The notes beneath the pieces are model-generated. The model had not been told where the DNA came from. It did no database searches and saw only the letters and a program-made list of their open reading frames with translations. A stretch of DNA of 27,431 nt, taken from contig DATHVI010000150.1 of the NCBI GenBank assembly GCA_035461385.1, positions 1 through 27,431 of the forward strand. Direction: 5' to 3'. The stretch comes from DATHVI01 sp035461385. Lineage in GTDB: Bacteria; Actinomycetota; Thermoleophilia; Solirubrobacterales; 70-9. The first letter of the stretch is position 1. Each line of letters begins with the position of its first letter. Positions 15,561 through 22,883 of this stretch are shown here, in pieces. A program made the translations under genes and the position numbers.

Positions 15561-16328
15561 TCAGGTGCCGGCGACGCCGCCTGCGTCGTCGCCGTACCGC
15601 ACCGCGACGAGATAGAGCCCGTGTGGCGGCGCGGTTTCGCCGGCACGGTCGCGGGGCGCGCCGGCGAGCAGATTGCGGAAGTCCTCGACCGAGCGCCGGC
15701 CGCCGGCCACCTCGAGCATCGTCCCGACCAGGACCCGGACCTGGTTGCGCATGAACGACGGCGCCTCGATCTCCATCGCCAGCAGCTCGGGCCGCTCGGC
15801 CTCCCAGCGGCAGGCGGTGACATGGCGCTCGAAGAGGACGTGCTCGGTCTGGGTCGGGGTGAAGGCGGTGAAGTCGTGCTTTCCGAGGACGGTCTTCGCG
15901 CAGGCATCGAGCGCCGCACGGTCGACCGGATAGCGCCACCACAGCGCCCGCCCCTCCTCGAACGGATTCCGCAACGGCGATGCCAGGACGCGGTAGCGGT
16001 AGGCCCGCGAGCGGGCGTCGCCGCGGGCGTCGAATCCCTCCGGCGCCCGGTCGGCGGCGAGCACCACGACGTCGCGCGGGAGGACGGCGTTGAGGCGCTC
16101 TGCGAGCCGGTCGGGAGGGTCGCGGTCGAGGCTGAAGCTCGCCACCTGACCGGCCGCGTGGACGCCGGCGTCGGTTCGGCCGGCGACGGTCAGCTCGACG
16201 TCGGTGCCACCGAGGATTCGCCCGCACGCCTCCTCGACCGCCCCTTGCACCGTCCGCTGCCCCGCCTGGCGCGCCCAGCCCGCGAAGCGTGAGCCGTCGT
16301 AGGCGATCGTGAGTCGGAAGGTCGGCAC
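15561..16328 (-). CDS. truA: tRNA pseudouridine synthase A
   Basis: Converts uridines 38-40 of tRNA anticodon stems to pseudouridine. The 255-residue protein has the TruA start FRLTIAYDGSRFAGWARQ and the catalytic Asp53 in AGRTDAGVHAAGQ, followed by RSRAYRYRVL, HDFTAFTP and SFMRNQVRVLVGTMLEVAGG, all diagnostic. It uses a GTG start with no Shine-Dalgarno; a TACGCT box ends 9 nt upstream, so the message is probably leaderless. In many actinomycetes truA directly follows rplQ. Here a gene on the opposite strand lies between them and truA has its own promoter. A secreted protein gene follows 55 nt downstream and may be co-transcribed. Confidence 0.95.
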   Translation of the reverse strand: MPTFRLTIAYDGSRFAGWARQAGQRTVQGAVEEACGRILGGTDVELTVAGRTDAGVHAAGQVASFSLDRDPPDRLAERLNAVLPRDVVVLAADRAPEGFDARGDARSRAYRYRVLASPLRNPFEEGRALWWRYPVDRAALDACAKTVLGKHDFTAFTPTQTEHVLFERHVTACRWEAERPELLAMEIEAPSFMRNQVRVLVGTMLEVAGGRRSVEDFRNLLAGAPRDRAGETAPPHGLYLVAVRYGDDAGGVAGT

Positions 16329-16337
16329 CGGCCCGGG

Positions 16338-16343
16338 AGCGTA
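16338..16343 (-). promoter_or_regulatory. Candidate -10 hexamer TACGCT for truA
   Basis: On the minus strand TACGCT ends 9 nt before the truA GTG, which lacks a Shine-Dalgarno. The same hexamer precedes the beta-helix gene and the VOC gene in this window. Confidence 0.45.
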
Positions 16344-16497
16344 GCCGGAGTCGCCCGGGCCTCCCTCGAGGGCCTCCTTGCCCCGCGAGGATTCACGGTC
16401 GCATGTCGTCGCGACACTCGATCACGAAAGCTCAACGATCCGTGGCTGGAGAACGCCGGATGAGGTCCGCTCTCGCACAGCGGCCGGCCCGGGCCGA

Positions 16498-16503
16498 TAC
16501 GCT
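16498..16503 (+). promoter_or_regulatory. Candidate -10 hexamer TACGCT for the CSLREA gene
   Basis: TACGCT ends 11 nt before the ATG at 16515, again without a Shine-Dalgarno. With the truA promoter it makes a divergent pair inside a 186-nt spacer. Confidence 0.42.
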
Positions 16504-16514
16504 TCGCGACCACG

Positions 16515-17888
16515 ATGGCGACGTTCAACCGGTGTCTCGCACTGGCGATCCTCGGTCTGTTGGCGATCCTGCCCGGCTCCGCCGGCGCGGCGAAGTTCAC
16601 GGTTACGCGCACTGCCGACCCGCCGCCGAACGGATGCAAGAAGCGCGACTGCTCGCTTCGCGAGGCGGTGATCGCCGCGAACGCTCGCCCGGGCGTCGAC
16701 AGGATCGTCCTCAAGGCGAGGAAGCGGCCATACAGGCTCACCCGGACGGGGACCGGCGAGAACGAGGGCCTCGACGGCGACCTCGACCTCGATAACGACC
16801 CGATCGCGATCGTCGGTCGAGGCAAGCGGAGGACGACGATCGACGGCAGCGCCAGCGGTGAGCGGATCTTCGAGGCCTTCGCCCCGACCCGGCTGCGGCG
16901 GCTGATCCTCACCGGGGGCAGAGAGTCGGAGCACGACGGTGGGGCGATCCACGCCAGCGCCAACCTGACGATCGCCGCGAGCGTGCTGCGCGGAAACGCA
17001 GCCCCCGAGGTCCCGCCCAACAACTCCGGGCTCGGCGGCGCGATCTACCACCAGGCGGGCGTGCTCCGAATCCTCGGCAGCAAGCTGATCGGCAACCGCG
17101 CCGGCGACGAAGCCGGGGCGATCGAGGCCACGGGAGACCGCTTCGTGATCCGGCGCAGCGTCCTGCGCGGAAACCGCGCCGACGCGAGCCGCGCTGGTGC
17201 GATCTACGCCGCCACCGACCAGCCATCGCTGATCGACAAGACGACCTTCCGGGGCAACAGCGCTCCCAACACCGGGGGAGCGCTGTACGTCAACAACGGA
17301 TCGGTGCGAGTCGCGAGTTCCACCTTCAGCGCCAACCGGAGCACCGACGACAACGGTGGGGCGATCCACTCGTTCGGCGAGCTGACGGTCGTCAACTCGA
17401 CCTTCAGCGGCAATCGCGCGACCGGCTTCGGCGGCGCGATCTTCAATGGCACGGGCGCCACTGCCCTCCTCAACGCGACCACGATCGCCCGCAACGTCTC
17501 CGACTCCGACGGCAACGGCATCGGATCCGGCGGCGGGGCGTTCAACGCCCCGGCCGGCGAGTTCCGGATCCGGAACTCGATCTTGGCGCTCAATGATCAG
17601 CGGCTGGGCGACGCCGACGACTGCGCGGGTGTGTTCACCTCAGCGGGCGGCAACCTGCGCACCGACGGCACCGACTGCGGCGGCTTCGACAGTCAGCGTG
17701 ACACCGTGCGTGCCAACCCGAGGCTCCGCGGGCTCGCCCGTAACGGCGGCCCCACGGCGACGATCGCCCTGAAGCGCAAGAGCCCTGCGATCGGCCGCGC
17801 CATCCGTGCCTCGGCCCCGAGGCGCGACCAGCGCGGTCGCCAGCGGGACCGCCGGCCGGACAGCGGCGCCTACGAGCTCGTCCGTTGA
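16515..17888 (+). CDS. Secreted CSLREA-domain, parallel beta-helix repeat protein
   Basis: A 457-residue exported surface-type protein of unknown ligand. The signal peptide is roughly residues 1-25 (LALAILGLLAILPGSAGA). The N-terminal FTVTRTAD...C41...DCSLREAV motif is the CSLREA domain, with C41 and C46. Six or more beta-helix coils follow, recognisable by GGAI(H/Y) and by ST-F-(S/R)-(G/A)-N or -LRGN turns, for example GGALYVNNGSVRVASSTFSA and GGAIHSFGELTVVNSTFSGN. The end, NGGPTATIALKRKSPAIG...DQRGR...DSGAYELV, matches the choice-of-anchor Q type tail found on such proteins. It has its own promoter, lies between truA and rplQ on the opposite strand, and ends 9 nt from the rplQ stop with no terminator, so antisense read-through into rplQ is possible. 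Role is probably adhesion or carbohydrate binding (inference). Confidence 0.85.
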   Translation: MATFNRCLALAILGLLAILPGSAGAAKFTVTRTADPPPNGCKKRDCSLREAVIAANARPGVDRIVLKARKRPYRLTRTGTGENEGLDGDLDLDNDPIAIVGRGKRRTTIDGSASGERIFEAFAPTRLRRLILTGGRESEHDGGAIHASANLTIAASVLRGNAAPEVPPNNSGLGGAIYHQAGVLRILGSKLIGNRAGDEAGAIEATGDRFVIRRSVLRGNRADASRAGAIYAATDQPSLIDKTTFRGNSAPNTGGALYVNNGSVRVASSTFSANRSTDDNGGAIHSFGELTVVNSTFSGNRATGFGGAIFNGTGATALLNATTIARNVSDSDGNGIGSGGGAFNAPAGEFRIRNSILALNDQRLGDADDCAGVFTSAGGNLRTDGTDCGGFDSQRDTVRANPRLRGLARNGGPTATIALKRKSPAIGRAIRASAPRRDQRGRQRDRRPDSGAYELVR

Positions 17889-17897
17889 CCCCCCGAG

Positions 17898-18251
17898 CTA
17901 GACCAGCTCGAGGTAGACCATCTCAGTCGAGTCCGAGCGGCGCGGGCCGAGCTTGACGATCCGGGTGTAGCCGCCGTCCCGCTCGGCGTAGCGGGGGCCG
18001 AGCTCCTCGAACAGCTTGTGGACGAGGAACTTGTCCTGGCCGAGCTCCGAGAGCGCCTGCCGGCGGGCGTGGAGGTCGCCGCGCTTGCCGAGCGTGATCA
18101 GGTTCTCGACCTCGGACCGTGCCGCCTTCGCCTTCGCCTGGGTGGTCTCGATCCGCTCGTGGTCGATGATCTCGCGGCAGAGGTTCCGCAGCAGCGCCTT
18201 GCGGTGGCCGGCGCTGCGGCTGAGCCTGTTGCGCTGCTTGCCGTGGCGCAT
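17898..18251 (-). CDS. rplQ: 50S ribosomal protein L17
   Basis: Large-subunit protein at the exit-tunnel side. The 117-residue product begins MRHGKQRNRLSRSAGHRKAL, the L17 signature, and includes RIETTQAKAKAARSEVENLI. The frame is open 93 nt further upstream into rpoA, but ATG 18251 is the conserved start. It is the last gene of the rpmJ-to-rplQ group, 7 nt after rpoA. Length is normal. Confidence 0.97.
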   Translation of the reverse strand: MRHGKQRNRLSRSAGHRKALLRNLCREIIDHERIETTQAKAKAARSEVENLITLGKRGDLHARRQALSELGQDKFLVHKLFEELGPRYAERDGGYTRIVKLGPRRSDSTEMVYLELV

Positions 18252-18258
18252 CGGAGCC

Positions 18259-19224
18259 CTACTCGTCGCGGAGCGAGAGGCCGAGCTGGTTGAGCGCCTC
18301 CTTGACCTCGTCGGTGCTGCGCTTACCGAAGTTCGGGATCGCATTCAGCTCCGACTCCGAGCGCGTCACCAGGTCGCCGACGGTCTGGATCCCGGCCCGC
18401 TTGAGGCAGTTGTAGGCGCGGACGCCGATCTCGAGCTCCTCGATCAGCCGATCGTCGCCCTCCGTTGCGGCGGGCGCGGCGGCGCCCGGATCGGCACCGT
18501 TGGCGCCGTCGCGTGCGGTCAGCTCCTCGACCCGGTCGGCGTCGGTGAAGATCGCGAGCGACTTGATCAGGATCTCCGAGGCCTCGCGCAGCGCCGCCCC
18601 CGGCTCGAGCGAGCCGTCGGTCTCGACCTCGAGCACGAGCTTGTCGAAGTCGGTGCGCTGGCCGACGCGAGCCGAGTCGACCGAGTAGGAGGCGCGGCGG
18701 ATCGGCGAGAAGATCGAGTCGATCGGAATCACGCCGATCGGCTGATCCTCGGACTTGTTCTCCTCGGCCGGCGAGTAGCCGCGCCCGCGCCCGATCGTCA
18801 GGTACATCTCGAGCTTGGTCCGCTTCTCGAGCGTCGCGATCGGCGCGTCGGGGTTGAGGATCTCGACCCCGGCGGGGAGGTCGATGTCCTTCGCCTTCAC
18901 CTCGCCCGGCCCGCTGGCGACCAGCGGCGCCTCGATCTCGTCAGCGTCGGTGTGCATGCGGACGACGATGTCCTTGAGGTTGAGGACGATGTCGGTGACG
19001 TCCTCCTTGATCCCGTCGATGGTCGAGAACTCGTGCGCGACGCCCTCGATCCGGACGCTCTTGACGGCGGCGCCGCCGAGCGAGGAGAGCAGCACCCGGC
19101 GGAGGGAGTTGCCGAAGGTGTAACCGAACCCCTTGTCGAGGGGCTCGATCGTGAACGTTCCCTGGTTGTCGTCGACGTTCTCGCTCGAGATCTGCGGAAT
19201 CTGGAGGTCGGGCAGGGTGGTCAT
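18259..19224 (-). CDS. rpoA: RNA polymerase alpha subunit
   Basis: Scaffold subunit of RNA polymerase. The 321-residue protein has the N-terminal assembly domain (EPLDKGFGYTFGNSLRRVLL, then HEFSTIDGIKEDVTDIVLNL), a flexible linker rich in Ala, Gly and Asp near 235-255, and the C-terminal DNA/activator-binding domain (LELGVRAYNCLKRAGIQTV-like segment, then FGKRSTDEVKEALNQLGLSL). The start MTTLPDLQIPQ at 19224 is preceded by GAGAAG. The frame extends much further upstream through rpsD in another phase; that extension is not coding. It sits 38 nt after rpsD, the widest gap in this group. Confidence 0.97.
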   Translation of the reverse strand: MTTLPDLQIPQISSENVDDNQGTFTIEPLDKGFGYTFGNSLRRVLLSSLGGAAVKSVRIEGVAHEFSTIDGIKEDVTDIVLNLKDIVVRMHTDADEIEAPLVASGPGEVKAKDIDLPAGVEILNPDAPIATLEKRTKLEMYLTIGRGRGYSPAEENKSEDQPIGVIPIDSIFSPIRRASYSVDSARVGQRTDFDKLVLEVETDGSLEPGAALREASEILIKSLAIFTDADRVEELTARDGANGADPGAAAPAATEGDDRLIEELEIGVRAYNCLKRAGIQTVGDLVTRSESELNAIPNFGKRSTDEVKEALNQLGLSLRDE

Positions 19225-19262
19225 GGCTTCTTCTCGCTTCCGGGTCGTGGTACTGGAGAGCG

Positions 19263-19883
19263 CTACTTGGAGTAGAGCTCGACGATCAGCTGCTCCTGCA
19301 CCGGGACCGTGATCTCGTCCCGCTCCGGCATCCGGAGCACCTTGGCAGTGAGCGCGTCGTGGTCGGCCTGGAGCCAGGGCGGCACGGTGGCGGTGAGCTC
19401 GGTCGCCGAGCGCACGACGTCGGATGCCGCAGAGGCGGGCCTGATCGTGATCACGTCGTCGGGCCGCACCTGATAGCTCGGGATGTTCACGCGGCGGCCG
19501 TTGACCAGCCAGTGGCCGTGGTTTACGAGCTGGCGGGCCTGGCGTCGCGACGCGGCGAAGCCGAGCCGGACGAGCACGTTGTCGAGCCGCCGCTCGAGCA
19601 GCCGGAGCAGGTTGTCGCCGGTGACGCCGGGCTGGCGAGCGGCCTTGTCGTAGTAGTTGCGGAACTGCTTCTCGAGGATCTGGTAATAGCGGCGGGCCTT
19701 CTGCTTCTCGCGCAGCTGCTGGCGGTACTCCGACTGGCGAACGCGCCCGCGGCCGTGCTCGCCCGGCGGGTACGACCGCCGCTCGACGCCGCACTTCTCG
19801 GTCAGGCAGCGCTCACCCTTGAGGAACAGCTTCTGCCCCTCACGGCGGCACTGCTTGCACTGCGGTCCGGTGTCCCGCGCCAT
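19263..19883 (-). CDS. rpsD: 30S ribosomal protein S4, zinc-binding (C+) form
   Basis: Primary 16S rRNA-binding protein that nucleates small-subunit assembly. At 206 residues it is full length, with the S4 domain near 95-160 (RLDNVLVRLGFAASRRQARQ) and the C-terminal LIVELYSK. The N-terminus keeps four cysteines, C9, C12, C26 and C31, the zinc-binding C+ form, so it demands zinc. The rpsK stop is part of its Shine-Dalgarno (TAGGAGGG), 7 nt before the ATG, indicating translational coupling. Confidence 0.97.
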   Translation of the reverse strand: MARDTGPQCKQCRREGQKLFLKGERCLTEKCGVERRSYPPGEHGRGRVRQSEYRQQLREKQKARRYYQILEKQFRNYYDKAARQPGVTGDNLLRLLERRLDNVLVRLGFAASRRQARQLVNHGHWLVNGRRVNIPSYQVRPDDVITIRPASAASDVVRSATELTATVPPWLQADHDALTAKVLRMPERDEITVPVQEQLIVELYSK

Positions 19884-19895
19884 CCGGCGGCCCTC

Positions 19896-20294
19896 CTACA
19901 CCCGCCGCCGCTTCTTCGGGCGGCAGCCGTTGTGGGCCTGGGGGCTCACGTCCTTGACCGTGGTCACCTGGAGGCCGGCCGCCTGCAGCGAGCGGATCGC
20001 GGTGTCGCGACCGGAGCCGGCGCCCTTGGCGTGGACCTCGACCCGCTCGAGCCCGTGCTCCATGCCCTTGCGAGCGGCGGAGTCGGCGGTCACCTGGGCG
20101 GCGAACGGCGTCGACTTGCGCGACCCCTTGAAGCCGGCCGAGCCGGCGGACTCCCAGCAGACGACGTTGCCGTCGGTGTCGGTGATCGTCACGATCGTGT
20201 TGTTGAAGCTCGTCTTGATGTGGGCGACGCCGTAGGCGATGTTCTTCTTCGCCCGGCGCCGCGAGCGTCCCTTGCCGCGCTTTGGCTGAGGCAT
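19896..20294 (-). CDS. rpsK: 30S ribosomal protein S11
   Basis: Platform protein of the small subunit near the E-site mRNA path. The 132-residue product has the conserved KKNIAYGVAHIKTSFNNTIV, GFKGSRKSTPFAAQ and SGRDTAIRSLQAAGL segments and ends in GCRPKKRRRV, all typical. The stop codon of rpsM is joined to its Shine-Dalgarno (TAGGAG), 12 nt between genes. Confidence 0.97.
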   Translation of the reverse strand: MPQPKRGKGRSRRRAKKNIAYGVAHIKTSFNNTIVTITDTDGNVVCWESAGSAGFKGSRKSTPFAAQVTADSAARKGMEHGLERVEVHAKGAGSGRDTAIRSLQAAGLQVTTVKDVSPQAHNGCRPKKRRRV

Positions 20295-20306
20295 TCCCGG
20301 CTACTC

Positions 20307-20690
20307 CTACTTCGGCGCCGGCGGCTTCTTGCGGCCGGACACGCTCATCTTGCGCGGGCCCTTGCGGCTGCGCGCGTTGGTCTTCGTTCGCTGCCCCCGG
20401 GTCGGCAGCCCGCGGCGGTGACGGATGCCGCGGTAGGCGCCGATCTCCGACAGGCGCTTGATGTTCTGCGAGCGGTCCCGGCGCAGGTCACCCTCGACCT
20501 CGCGGGTCTCGACCGCCTCGCGGAGCTTCACGGTCTCCTCGTCGGTGAGGTCCTTGACGTAGGTGTTCGGGTCGACGCCGACCTCGTCGAGGACCTTGTT
20601 CGCGGTCGAGCGCCCGATCCCGTGGACGTAGGTGAGGCCGAGCTCGATCCGCTTGTTGAGGGGGATGTTGACTCCCGCGATCCGTGCCAT
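20307..20690 (-). CDS. rpsM: 30S ribosomal protein S13
   Basis: Head protein that contacts the large subunit and P-site tRNA. The 127 residues contain MARIAGVNIPLNKRIELGLT, HGIGRSTANKVL, IGAYRGIRHRRGLPTRGQRT and the basic tail ending GRKKPPAPK. The rpmJ stop forms part of its Shine-Dalgarno (TGAGGAGG), 5 nt before the ATG. Confidence 0.97.
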   Translation of the reverse strand: MARIAGVNIPLNKRIELGLTYVHGIGRSTANKVLDEVGVDPNTYVKDLTDEETVKLREAVETREVEGDLRRDRSQNIKRLSEIGAYRGIRHRRGLPTRGQRTKTNARSRKGPRKMSVSGRKKPPAPK

Positions 20691-20700
20691 GCTCGCCTCC

Positions 20701-20814
20701 TCAGCCCTGCCGCTGCTTGTGGCGAGGGTTCGAGCAGATCACGAGGACACGGCCGCGCCTCCGGATGATCCGGCAGCGCTCACACATCGGCTTGACGGAC
20801 GCTCGAACCTTCAT
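20701..20814 (-). CDS. rpmJ: 50S ribosomal protein L36, zinc-binding form
   Basis: Smallest large-subunit protein. The 37-residue product reads MKVRASVKPMCERCRIIRRR then a second part ending NPRHKQRQG. The zinc ligands C11, C14, C27 and H32 are all present, so this is the C+ form. GAAGG lies 4 nt upstream of the ATG. It is the first gene of the downstream ribosomal group. In the common arrangement infA comes immediately before it; here the upstream DNA is instead a promoter region shared with a divergent VOC gene. Confidence 0.95.
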   Translation of the reverse strand: MKVRASVKPMCERCRIIRRRGRVLVICSNPRHKQRQG

Positions 20815-20916
20815 CGCCCCTTCTCGGGTCGTATCTGACTACCTACTGGAGGAGGCCCAGCAGCCCCAGGAGTCGGGCCACGGGCACCATCGAACGGCCA
20901 CTGGGGCCGGCGCAAA

Positions 20917-20922
20917 ATGGTA
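20917..20922 (-). promoter_or_regulatory. Candidate extended -10 (TGC-TACCAT) for rpmJ-rplQ
   Basis: On the minus strand TACCAT is preceded by TGC, giving an extended -10. It would start transcription about 95 nt ahead of rpmJ. A promoter is expected in this 209-nt divergent spacer because the preceding gene is on the other strand; this is the best match found. Confidence 0.35.
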
Positions 20923-20989
20923 GCAGGGACCCGGAGCGAGCCGGAGCCGCAGGTCACGTCCGTACAAGAAACCGCGGCCGCGGTGGAAC

Positions 20990-20995
20990 TACGCT
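20990..20995 (+). promoter_or_regulatory. Candidate -10 hexamer TACGCT for the VOC gene
   Basis: TACGCT lies 28 nt ahead of the ATG, the third exact copy of this hexamer near a start in the window. Here a Shine-Dalgarno (AAGGGAG, 21012-21018) is present, so a leadered transcript is expected. Confidence 0.4.
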
Positions 20996-21023
20996 CCCCG
21001 AAACGAACTCGAAGGGAGACTTG

Positions 21024-21431
21024 ATGACGCCGCCGACCTCGACCCCGATCTTCTATCCCGGGCTTCAGTATCGCGACGCCGACACCGCAATCGAGTGGCT
21101 CGAGGAGGTGCTCGGCTGCGAGCGCCGCGAGGACCATCGCGACGAGAGCGGCAACGTGATCCATGCAGAGCTCGCCCTCCAGGGCGCGATCGTGATGCTG
21201 AGCACGGCCGGAACCGGCCGCGAGCCGTTTCGCAGCTTGCCGGCGGGCGGCCGGCTCGTCTACTGCGCCATCGACGAGGTCGAGGCGCTGTACGGGCGCG
21301 TCCGCGAGGCCGGCGGCGAGATCGCGGTCGAGATCACCGACACCGATTACGGCTCCCGCGATTTCACGGTCCGCGACCCCGAAGGGAACCTCTGGTCGTT
21401 CGGTACCTACCGGCCGCAAGCGGGGAGCTGA
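21024..21431 (+). CDS. VOC-superfamily (glyoxalase/PhnB-like) protein
   Basis: A 135-residue protein with the two beta-alpha-beta-beta-beta modules of the vicinal-oxygen-chelate fold: IFYPGLQYRDADTAIEWLEE leads the first, and VYCAIDEVEALYGRVREAGG the second. It ends with the characteristic SRDFTVRDPEGNLWSFGTY, where the Glu of DPEGN is a usual metal ligand. The pattern is closest to the PhnB/glyoxalase-like general group; substrate and even catalysis are uncertain. ATG 21024 is preferred over TTG 21021 because AAGGGAG then lies 5 nt upstream. It runs against both ribosomal groups, occupying the gap between map-lipoprotein and rpmJ. Confidence 0.88.
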   Translation: MTPPTSTPIFYPGLQYRDADTAIEWLEEVLGCERREDHRDESGNVIHAELALQGAIVMLSTAGTGREPFRSLPAGGRLVYCAIDEVEALYGRVREAGGEIAVEITDTDYGSRDFTVRDPEGNLWSFGTYRPQAGS

Positions 21432-21436
21432 CGGCT

Positions 21437-21459
21437 GCCCGCTTCGGGCGCGAGCGCCC
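21437..21459. terminator. Overlapping GC hairpins between convergent genes
   Basis: GCCCG-CTT-CGGGC (21437-21449) and GGGCG-CGAG-CGCCC (21446-21459) are mutually exclusive 5-bp GC stems in the 60-nt space between two converging genes. No T-tract follows on either strand. They may mark a bidirectional, Rho-assisted stop. Confidence 0.25.
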
Positions 21460-21491
21460 CGCGAGCGCGAGCTCTCCGGCCGGCGAGGCGC

Positions 21492-22070
21492 CTACAGCTG
21501 CTGGCAGGCCTCGGCGTCCTCGGCCGCGGCCTCGAGCTCCTCGTTCTCGCCGACCGCCTGCAGCGACTCCTGGATCTGCTGGCTCGACGCCTGGACCGCC
21601 GTTGCGATCTCCTGGGCGTCGGAGGCGAACTCCCCCGCCGACTCGGTCGACATCGACTCGGCGTCGCCTCGGGCCTGCTCGAACGCTCCCTGCATGTCGC
21701 CGATCGCGGTCGTGATCGCGTCGGCGACCTCCTCGCCGCCGTCGACATCGGGGACGCCGGCCTCCTCGACCGCCGAGTGCGCCTCCCCGGCCGCGTCGGC
21801 CGCGTCGCCGAGGAAGCTGACGAGCACATCGCGGCCCTCCTCCGGGGAGTCGAGCGATCCCTGGAGGGCCTGCTGGAACTCCTCCTGACCGGAGGTGATC
21901 GTCGTCGTCAGCTCGCTCATCCCGCTGCAGACGTCGTTGACGTAGTCCTCGGCAGACACGGTCTCGCCACCGCCGCCGTCGTCGCCGTCATCCCCGCCGC
22001 AGCCGATCACCAGCGCCCCCAAGAGCGCCGCCAGGACCGCCATCGTCCCGATCGCTCGCTTCGATCGCAC
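21492..22070 (-). CDS. Small helical lipoprotein of unknown function
   Basis: A 192-residue exported protein. The n-region MRSKRAIG is followed by a hydrophobic core and a lipobox at Cys24 (ALVIGCGG), then an acidic, glycine-rich spacer (DDGDDGGGGE) and a mostly alpha-helical, Gln/Glu/Ala-rich body. Two further cysteines, in VNDVCSGM and in the terminal EACQQL, bracket the helical domain and could form a disulfide. No enzyme motif is seen. The GTG start shares one base with the map stop (TAGTG) and has GGGGAGGA 7 nt upstream, so it is the coupled last gene of the secY-adk-map direction. The frame continues upstream through map in another phase; that part is not coding. Confidence 0.85.
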   Translation of the reverse strand: MRSKRAIGTMAVLAALLGALVIGCGGDDGDDGGGGETVSAEDYVNDVCSGMSELTTTITSGQEEFQQALQGSLDSPEEGRDVLVSFLGDAADAAGEAHSAVEEAGVPDVDGGEEVADAITTAIGDMQGAFEQARGDAESMSTESAGEFASDAQEIATAVQASSQQIQESLQAVGENEELEAAAEDAEACQQL

Positions 22071-22843
22071 TAGGCGTCCTCCCCGTTCCAGGGGGTCAAG
22101 ATCCGCGGCCCGTCCTCGGTGACCGCAACGGTGAACTCGAAGTGGGCGGCCAGCGAGCCGTCGGCCGAGTAGACGGCCCAGCCGTCGTCGCCCATCCGGA
22201 TCTCCGGTCCGCCGGCGTTGACCATCGGCTCGATCGCCAGGACCATCCCCGGCTGGAGCTCGGGGCCCCGCCCCGGCTCGCCGAAGTTCGGGACCTGGGG
22301 ATCCTCGTGCATCTCGCGGCCGACACCATGGCCGACGAGCGAGCGGATGATCGACAGGCCCTCGATCTCGACCGTCCGCTGGATCGCGTGCGAGACGTCG
22401 CCGACGTGGTTGCCGGGCAGCATCTGCGCGACCCCGGCGTGAAGCGCCGCCTCGGTCGTCGCCAGCAGCAGCCTCGCGTCGTCGCCCACCTCGCCCACCG
22501 GCAGGGTGACGGCCGCGTCGGCGACCCACCCGTCCTTGGTCACTCCGACGTCGATCGAGATCACGTCGCCGCGCCGAAGCTCGGTCGGCCCGGGGATCCC
22601 GTGGACGACCATCGAGTTCGGCGACGCGCAGATCGACCCGGGGAACCCGCGGTAGCCGAGGAACGAAGGCTCGGCGCCCTGCGAGGCGATGAACCGCTCC
22701 GCGGCCTCGTCGAGCTCGGCGGTGGTCACCCCGGGGCGGCACTTCGAGCGCAGCATCTTCAGGCACCGCGCCTGGATCGCCCCGGCGCGAGCCATCCGCT
22801 CGATCTGCTCGGGCGTCTTGATCATGATTCCGCCGCGGTACAT
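22070..22843 (-). CDS. map: Methionine aminopeptidase, type I
   Basis: Removes the initiator methionine from nascent proteins, using two metal ions. In the 257-residue protein the metal ligands are Asp98, Asp109, His172, Glu205 and Glu236, and His81 is the usual active-site histidine (VVHGIPG). The segments SIDVGVTKDGWVADAAVT, GHGVGREMHEDPQVPN and VLAIEPM are diagnostic. ATG 22843 has GAGGAG about 9 nt upstream; MIKTPEQ six codons later is an alternative. It is 40 nt after adk and its stop overlaps the lipoprotein start. infA does not follow it, unlike the usual order. Confidence 0.96.
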   Translation of the reverse strand: MYRGGIMIKTPEQIERMARAGAIQARCLKMLRSKCRPGVTTAELDEAAERFIASQGAEPSFLGYRGFPGSICASPNSMVVHGIPGPTELRRGDVISIDVGVTKDGWVADAAVTLPVGEVGDDARLLLATTEAALHAGVAQMLPGNHVGDVSHAIQRTVEIEGLSIIRSLVGHGVGREMHEDPQVPNFGEPGRGPELQPGMVLAIEPMVNAGGPEIRMGDDGWAVYSADGSLAAHFEFTVAVTEDGPRILTPWNGEDA

Positions 22844-22883
22844 CGCTAGCCGCTCCTCGCATTCGTCCTCATCGGCCGCGCCA

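Noticed and set aside
16900..17460. DNA-level direct repeats in the CSLREA gene
   Set aside because: The repetition is at the protein level (beta-helix coils), with bases too diverged to be a recent tandem repeat or CRISPR-like array.
20815..21020. infA hidden in the spacer before rpmJ
   Set aside because: No minus-strand frame in this spacer gives an IF1-like S1 fold sequence, and the space before the VOC gene is too short for the usual roughly 72 codons plus a promoter.
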